In this document: one piece after another, positions 21,151 to 25,076 of the stretch
Layout: every line of letters begins with the position of its first letter
How positions within the stretch are numbered: position 1 is the stretch's first letter
Source of the DNA: Saccoglossus kowalevskii
Taxonomy: Eukaryota > Hemichordata > Enteropneusta > Harrimaniidae
Assembly: GCF_000003605.2 (NCBI RefSeq)
Contig: NW_003134855.1
Coordinates: 49,990 to 75,065 of the forward strand
Length of the DNA stretch: 25,076 nucleotides
Direction: 5' to 3'
Notes under the pieces: model-generated
What the model saw: only the letters and a program-made list of their open reading frames with translations
Told to the model about the DNA's origin: nothing
Database searches by the model: none
Translations under genes and position numbers: made by a program

Positions 21151-22110
21151 AGGTGGTAGTTGATAAAGACGTACTGCGTTCTCCAGAAGCCTGTCCTCAG
21201 AAAATGTTTGAGGGGGCGCCTGACGCTAGCACTAGTGAGTTAGCAATCGCACAGACCTCATGCACTCGTACTTGGTGTCTCTGCAAGCTCTGTGTTGAAG
21301 AAGTTAAAGTATTATAGACCTTTAATACAGTCGCAGTAATCCACCTGGCGGGTAGGCCGGCCTATCCTGCCTGCCTGGGCCGTAACACAAAGACATGTGC
21401 TTGGCACCCCGTCTTAAGTTCCTAGCATGGTTTTGGTAGCAACTCAGTGCTCGAACCGGGCAGAGAAGCAATTCCTCCTGACCCTCTGGGCCGTCAAAAT
21501 TTGACAGCCGGGGGGGTGACGATCGGGTGAGGATCGTGTCCTGGGATTTGGTTCTTGGTGAGAAACCTGATTCGTGTCTTTAGCACAACTTGATTGTTCA
21601 TAAAGGCAGTACATCGTCCGAGAAGGACAATGCCCCAGTTCTGACCGACGCTTACCTGAGGCGAGGGCCAGTAGGAAGACTATTTTCCATGTCAAAAATG
21701 TGAGTGATGCTGATCAACGAGGCTCAGAGGGCGGTCTGCTTAGAGCAGACAACACAACCGCCAAATCCCAGTTGGGCAGTTCTCTTGTACGAGGTCTAGG
21801 CCTCTGATATTGAAAGCAGTAAATAGTCTCCTAATAATAGGACAATCGGCTAGTCTTGTTCCCAAATCGGCTAGTTCTGAGTAGCCAATGATCGCTGCGT
21901 AAGACAAACCCACTTTGTCAAACAGGTGGATGAAGGAGTCTTCTACCTAGCCAATAGAAGGATGGTATGGATCAATCTCCCTTCCGCTACACCAATCAGT
22001 GTATGCTCACCACCTAGAATTGTAGGCTGCGTTGGTGGAATCCCTGTTCGCCCTGGCCAAGACATTGGCAGCCCACTTAGATAAACTTTTCGTCTGTGTG
22101 AGTCTACTGA
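21150..22110 (-). pseudogene. DIRS-type tyrosine recombinase, broken
   Basis: Minus-strand pieces run in order. An N-terminal stretch has SLSKWAANVLARANRDSTNAAYNSRW (shown here only to place it; 22095-22010 in part). Next is SFIHLFDKVGLSYAAIIGY near 21920 (SAM-like DNA-binding part). LPNWDLAVVLSALSRPP lies near 21755. FLLALASGKRRSEL near 21660 contains the first catalytic Arg. VRVHEVCAIANS near 21235 stands where H-x-x-R is expected, so the second Arg is Cys. FWRTQYVFINYY near 21165 contains the C-terminal Tyr region. At least four frame changes and several stops separate the pieces. In life it would cut and rejoin the circular cDNA at the integration site. This copy lacks an open frame and a key Arg. 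Confidence 0.82.
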
Positions 22111-23205
22111 GAGCCTCCATGTGTGTAAGTGATACACCGCTGAGCTCTTTAGTAGTGTGTCGTCTGGTTGGGACAGCATGTTTGGTAAGTCCTGAAGCAC
22201 TACTGGTGTTTTGACTAGCATTTCTAACAGAAGTGGAAACTAGGTCTTGGTTGACCAATTGGGTGACCAATGACAATATGCAGGTGTGCATCTGTCAAGG
22301 GTTTTTCCAGTGCCCGGTGAACTAGCGGGAAGGGAGGAAAGGCGTACACATCTATGTGGGTCCACGGGGTCAGCAAAGCAACCCTGGCCCAGGCTCCTGG
22401 AGTCGACAGAAGTGTTGCGTACGTCAGGAGCTTGGCATTCCATGGTGTGGCAAACCGGTCTAACTTTGAACCATCCCACAGCCAAAACAGCCTGGAGGCT
22501 ACCCACTGGAGTATCTGCCACTCCATGTTCTGGAGACAGAGCCGCCTTGAAAGGGCATCTGTCGGACTGTTTCTCATCCCTGGAAGGTGGTGTGTGGTTA
22601 GCTCCACATTGTATTCCAGGAGAATTTGCTCTGCTAGAACTGACAACGATGGGGAACCCCCCCCCCTCCTCGTTGAGGGAGACCACTGCTGTGTTGCCTG
22701 TGCGGAGCAGGACTCTGTGGTCTTGAACTACGGATAAAAAGTGTGGCAGTGCTATGTGCACTGTTTTCAGTTCAAGCCGGTTGATATGGTGGTACCGAAA
22801 CTAATGTGGGGGCCATATACCTTGGGCTTGTTCGTCCAGAGACATAGCTGCGGCGAGTGGGTCCAACGGGATCCCCCTGTCTGAGGTTGGCCAGTGACGA
22901 CCACCAGGCCAGGGCTTCCTTCGCTCAGTCCGAGGTCAATACCTACCTGTCTAGTTCCCGTACGTGAGCTCGGTGTTGTGGCAACAAGCGTTGTACCGGG
23001 CGGCTGCGTAATGCGGCCTGGGGAACTACCCTTTGAACCGAGGTTATCATTAGTTCTCGGAGGGACACTGAGGGAACGCTGACTAGGTGTTCGGCTAGGC
23101 TGCTTAGCGCCAAGCAGCACGCTTGAAATAGCTATACCAAGCCTACCTCTGTGTCAAACTCCATGCCCAGGAACACCAACTGTTGCATTGGGTAGGGATG
23201 GGACT
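22110..23205 (-). pseudogene. DIRS-type reverse transcriptase end and RNase H, broken
   Basis: The minus strand starts abruptly at about 23205 with PMQQLVFLGMEFDTEVGLV, the segment that follows the RT palm (family: P-x-Q-x-[IL]-x-FLG). Then come degenerate thumb-region peptides, ELKTVHIALPHFLSVVQDH near 22740 (start of RNase H, family LE-x-x-A[IL]-x-x-[FL]), HHLPGMRNSPTDALSR near 22590 (family H-x-PG-x-x-N-x-x-AD-x-LSR) and DRFATPWNAKL near 22460. Near 22210, VLQDLPNMLSQPDD and AVYHLHTWRLS form the usual end before the recombinase. Frames change at least three times, for example between 22725 and 22650. The two catalytic Asp of the RT are not present, since the palm is cut off at the minisatellite. 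It is non-functional. Confidence 0.85.
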
Positions 23206-23895
23206 TGTCTGATTTGCATATTTTTGGGAGGGTGTGGTCATTACTGTCAGAAGCACATCTACTCCCATCAAGGTGTAATCCTACTAAGTATGAACAAAAT
23301 TGGCCCAATGGTTCCTGTGATAAGAGCAAATAACTGCATTGATCTAATTTGCATATTTTTGGGAGGCCGTGGTCATTACTGCCAAAAGCACACCTACTCA
23401 TTTCAAGGTGTGATCCTACCAAATATGAACAAAATTGGCCCAATGGTTGCTGGGATAAGAGCAAAATACTGCATTGATCTAATTTGCATATTTTTGTGAG
23501 GGTGTGGTCATTATTGCCAAAAGCACATCGACTCGTGCCAAGGTGTAATCATACCAAATAAGAATAAAATTGACACGGTGGTGGTAGAGATAGCAGCAAG
23601 TAATTGCATTGATTTAATTTGCGTGGGCGTGGTCATTGCTGGCAAAAGCACATCTACTCATTTCAAGGTGTAATTCTACCACATATGAACAAAATTGGCC
23701 CAATGGTTGCTGGGATAAGAGCAAAAAACTGCATTGATCTAATTTGCATATTTAACTGTCAGAAGCACATCTACTCGTGTCAAGGTGTAATCCTACCAAA
23801 TATGAATGAAATCAGCTCAATGGTTGCTGAGATCAAAGGAAATAACTGGATTTAGCTAATTTGCATATGTTTTAGGTAGGGTGTGGTCATATTAA
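23206..23895. repeat. Six-unit 135-bp minisatellite
   Basis: The unit begins 'atttgcatatttttgggagg', then 'tgtggtcattactgccaaaa', 'gcacatctactcatttcaag', 'gtgtaatcctaccaaatatg', 'aacaaaattggcccaatggt' and 'tgctgggataagagcaaa'. Starts of tttgc fall at 23213, 23348, 23483, 23618, 23743 and 23860. Spacing is therefore 135, 135, 135, 125 and 117. Units five and six are shortened, unit five lacking 'tttttgggaggg'. Because 135 is a multiple of three, frames stay open over several units on both strands, which is not evidence of coding. The array replaces the RT palm of the DIRS-like element. Confidence 0.93.
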
Positions 23896-24305
23896 TAATA
23901 ACCTAAAAGATGAATTCCAATGATAAGGAAGCTATTTTGAAATTGGATTCTGAGGTTCTGCAAAGTTGGTTCTGATTTCTGAAAAGTATACACTACCGAT
24001 CGAAACATTTGGTGAATCAGAAATCGGGAATTCATGAATCTGAATTTAACAGAATCAATTATTCTGAGCATGCTCAGTTGCTCTGTCAGTGTAGTAGAGA
24101 GAGGTAATTTTGGATGAAAATCTTGAAAAAGACCCACTTAGGATTTTCAGATTTGAAAAAAAAAATACGCGCATATGTAGCACAGACTTGCTCATCAACC
24201 TGCCAAGTTTTATTGACATCTGCTGCAGAGTCTCTGAGAAAATGTGAGAGATAACTTGAAAATGAGATAGAAAGTAAAACTTAAAAAGCAGGCCTTCCAG
24301 GCAGA
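23896..24305. other. Unassigned internal segment of the DIRS-like element
   Basis: A+T-richer than the coding part. It includes a run of ten A (around 24157) and 'gagcatgctcagttgctctg' near 24064. A minus-strand frame at 24137-23892 is open for 81 codons without motif. By position this should encode Gag or the start of RT, but no such similarity is visible. Confidence 0.45.
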
Positions 24306-24484
24306 GTCGCTATATTTTATCCCTGTATGGTGCGGAGATAAAAAGAAGTGATTAACAGGCTATGATGGCGCTGCCACATGGCCTCGGTCACGTGGTTTGT
24401 GGCGCAAGGGAAAAGAATCTTGGGGTCAAGGGCTTCCCCTAACCTAGATTCTATCTATCCGTCATTGGCAAAATCGCTAATTAA
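24306..24484 (-). other. Conserved subterminal segment of the DIRS-like element
   Basis: Read on the minus strand, the segment after the terminal repeat matches the internal part of the short elements: 'ttaattagcgatt', 'agaatctaggttaggggaag', 'cccaagattcttttccctt', 'accacgtgaccgaggccatg', 'tggcagcgccatcatagcct' and 'aatcacttc'. The similarity to the copy at 24755-25076 covers nearly the whole segment. The copy at 20348 lacks about 50 bases in its middle. Similarity ends near 'tctccgcacca' (about 24335). The E-box is at 24389-24394. Confidence 0.8.
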
Positions 24485-24553
24485 TGCCTACAGTTCAAAA
24501 TAGTCATTTTGACTGAACGGAGTCTATGGTAGGTAATTGAACGTAGTGAATTT
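24485..24553. repeat. Right 69-bp inverted terminal repeat of the DIRS-like element
   Basis: Complement of the left terminus, with three mismatches. It ends '...ttgaacgtagtgaattt' at 24553 and is followed by unrelated 'tactattttgtagcatg'. Confidence 0.93.
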
Positions 24554-24754
24554 TACTATTTTGTAGCATGTTTGGGAAATCACCATGGGGCTACATGTGG
24601 CTGTATTGAAGTCAATATTTGACGTTGAAGGCCACATTTTCAAACTTCGAGCAAATTTACCAAGATTTTATTAAAGACACAATGGTCACAAGAATACCCG
24701 ATTGCATCTTGTAATTTCTGACATCAACTTTTGTAACTCATACCCATGTGGCTG
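24554..24754. other. Spacer, no feature seen
   Basis: About 200 bases between the DIRS-like terminus and the next short family copy. No frame, repeat or terminus is recognised. Confidence 0.5.
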
Positions 24755-25076
24755 ATTTAGGCGAGGGTTCTCCGAACCCGCCTATTCACATAGTTCATAC
24801 CCACCATAGACTCCGGTCAGTCAAAATGACTATTTTGAACTGTAGGCATTAATCAGCGATTCTGCCGGTGATGGAGAGATAGAATCCAGGTCAGGGGAAG
24901 CCCCATGACCTCAAGATTCTTTTACCCCTTACGTTACGAACCCACGTGACCGAGGCCACCTGGCAGCGCCACAGGTAGCCGTCCTTCACTTTGGTTTCTT
25001 TCTCTCCGCCTCGAGGACTTAAACCACATGACGGAAAGAGTGGGGAGGTTGGGGGGAACCCAGAGTCTATGGTGGG
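24755..25076. mobile_element. Family member B, cut by the window end
   Basis: Starts 'gatttaggcgagggttctcc' and continues with the same left arm as the element at 20348 ('cctattcacatagttcat', 'cccaccatagactccgg'), the hairpin core at 24818-24842, 'tgtaggcattaatcagcgat', an E-box at 24943-24948 and 'gacggaaagagtggggaggt'. It runs out at 'gagtctatggtggg', the start of the expected right inverted arm, so about 45 more bases probably lie outside. Unlike member A it retains the ~50-base 'agaatccaggtcaggggaag' part. It has the same orientation as member A. Confidence 0.82.

Larger units (their letters stand above)
20658..24553 (-). mobile_element. DIRS-like tyrosine-recombinase retroelement, degenerate
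   Basis: A 3,896-bp unit bounded by 69-bp inverted terminal repeats. Read on the minus strand its order is terminal repeat, conserved subterminal segment, then (after foreign-looking tandem repeats) reverse transcriptase end, RNase H, tyrosine recombinase, 3' segment and terminal repeat. This is the order of DIRS-group elements, which integrate by tyrosine recombinase, normally without target-site duplication; none is visible here. Gag and the RT palm with its catalytic Asp pair are absent, their place being taken by a 135-bp minisatellite and unassigned DNA. Frames are broken in both coding parts. It cannot be autonomous. The methyltransferase-like domain seen in some DIRS members was not recognised. 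G+C content is clearly higher than in the rest of the window. Confidence 0.82.

Noticed and set aside
22286-22737. Long plus-strand frames opposite the RNase H
   Set aside because: Shadow frames of the clearly recognisable minus-strand DIRS RNase H.
23132-23499. Repeat-bearing open frames on both strands across the minisatellite
   Set aside because: The 135-bp unit is 45 codons long, so any frame lacking a stop in one unit stays open across several. Only the last residues of the minus frame (below 23206) belong to the reverse transcriptase.
23206-23895. Possible CRISPR array
   Set aside because: Units are 135 bp and repeat in full, with no short repeat alternating with unique spacers, and the context is eukaryotic.
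20348-25076. Members A and B as a pair of long terminal repeats flanking one LTR element
   Set aside because: They are in the same orientation about 4.4 kb apart, but each has its own inverted arms. The coding region between is DIRS-type and has its own 69-bp inverted termini.

Overview
The window looks like repeat-dominated intergenic DNA from a eukaryote, most likely an invertebrate animal. Four kinds of retroelement remnant (BEL/Pao, Ty3/gypsy, Ty1/copia and a DIRS-like tyrosine-recombinase element), a relic of the SWIM/YqaJ-exonuclease gene family that is common in invertebrate genomes, a degenerate satellite and long A+T-rich gene-free tracts all point this way. The phylum cannot be fixed from the sequence. 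I see no intact host gene, no tRNA or rRNA gene, and no prokaryotic gene structure. Every recognisable protein-coding stretch is broken by frameshifts, stops or lost catalytic residues.

Layout. 1-6225 is a degenerate tandem satellite, with monomers of roughly 110-190 bp sharing a 'ctaccagctcaattgctttga' type core. It starts before the window, contains a 481-bp higher-order duplication at its left end, and is split at about 1918-3330 by a minus-strand pseudogene of a SWIM plus YqaJ-like protein. 6305-7495 (minus) is the integrase half of a BEL/Pao polyprotein with an internal 145-bp tandem duplication. Directly beside it, 7706-8000 (minus) carries a gypsy-type RNase H relic. About 9290-11035 (plus) is a decayed copia integrase/reverse transcriptase. 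Just downstream lie two perfect heat-shock elements, a TATA box and an initiator-like site (11475-11685), possibly part of the element's 3' LTR. 12000-20340 is A+T-rich and almost featureless. It holds one microsatellite, a possible solo LTR on the minus strand (about 18966-19258) and a few weak exon-like signals.

The right end is the most structured part. 20658-24553 is a 3.9-kb element bounded by 69-bp inverted terminal repeats (66/69 identical). On its minus strand it carries the end of a DIRS-type reverse transcriptase, RNase H and a tyrosine recombinase, in DIRS order. Its 5' half has been lost and replaced by a six-unit 135-bp minisatellite, whose units carry the octamer ATTTGCAT. Short, TIR-bounded relatives that share the core of these terminal repeats lie at 20348-20662 and from 24755 to beyond the window edge. 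They look like non-autonomous members of the same family. All four termini share an identical 25-bp hairpin and three share a CACGTG E-box, so the terminal sequence appears to be the conserved, functional unit of this family.
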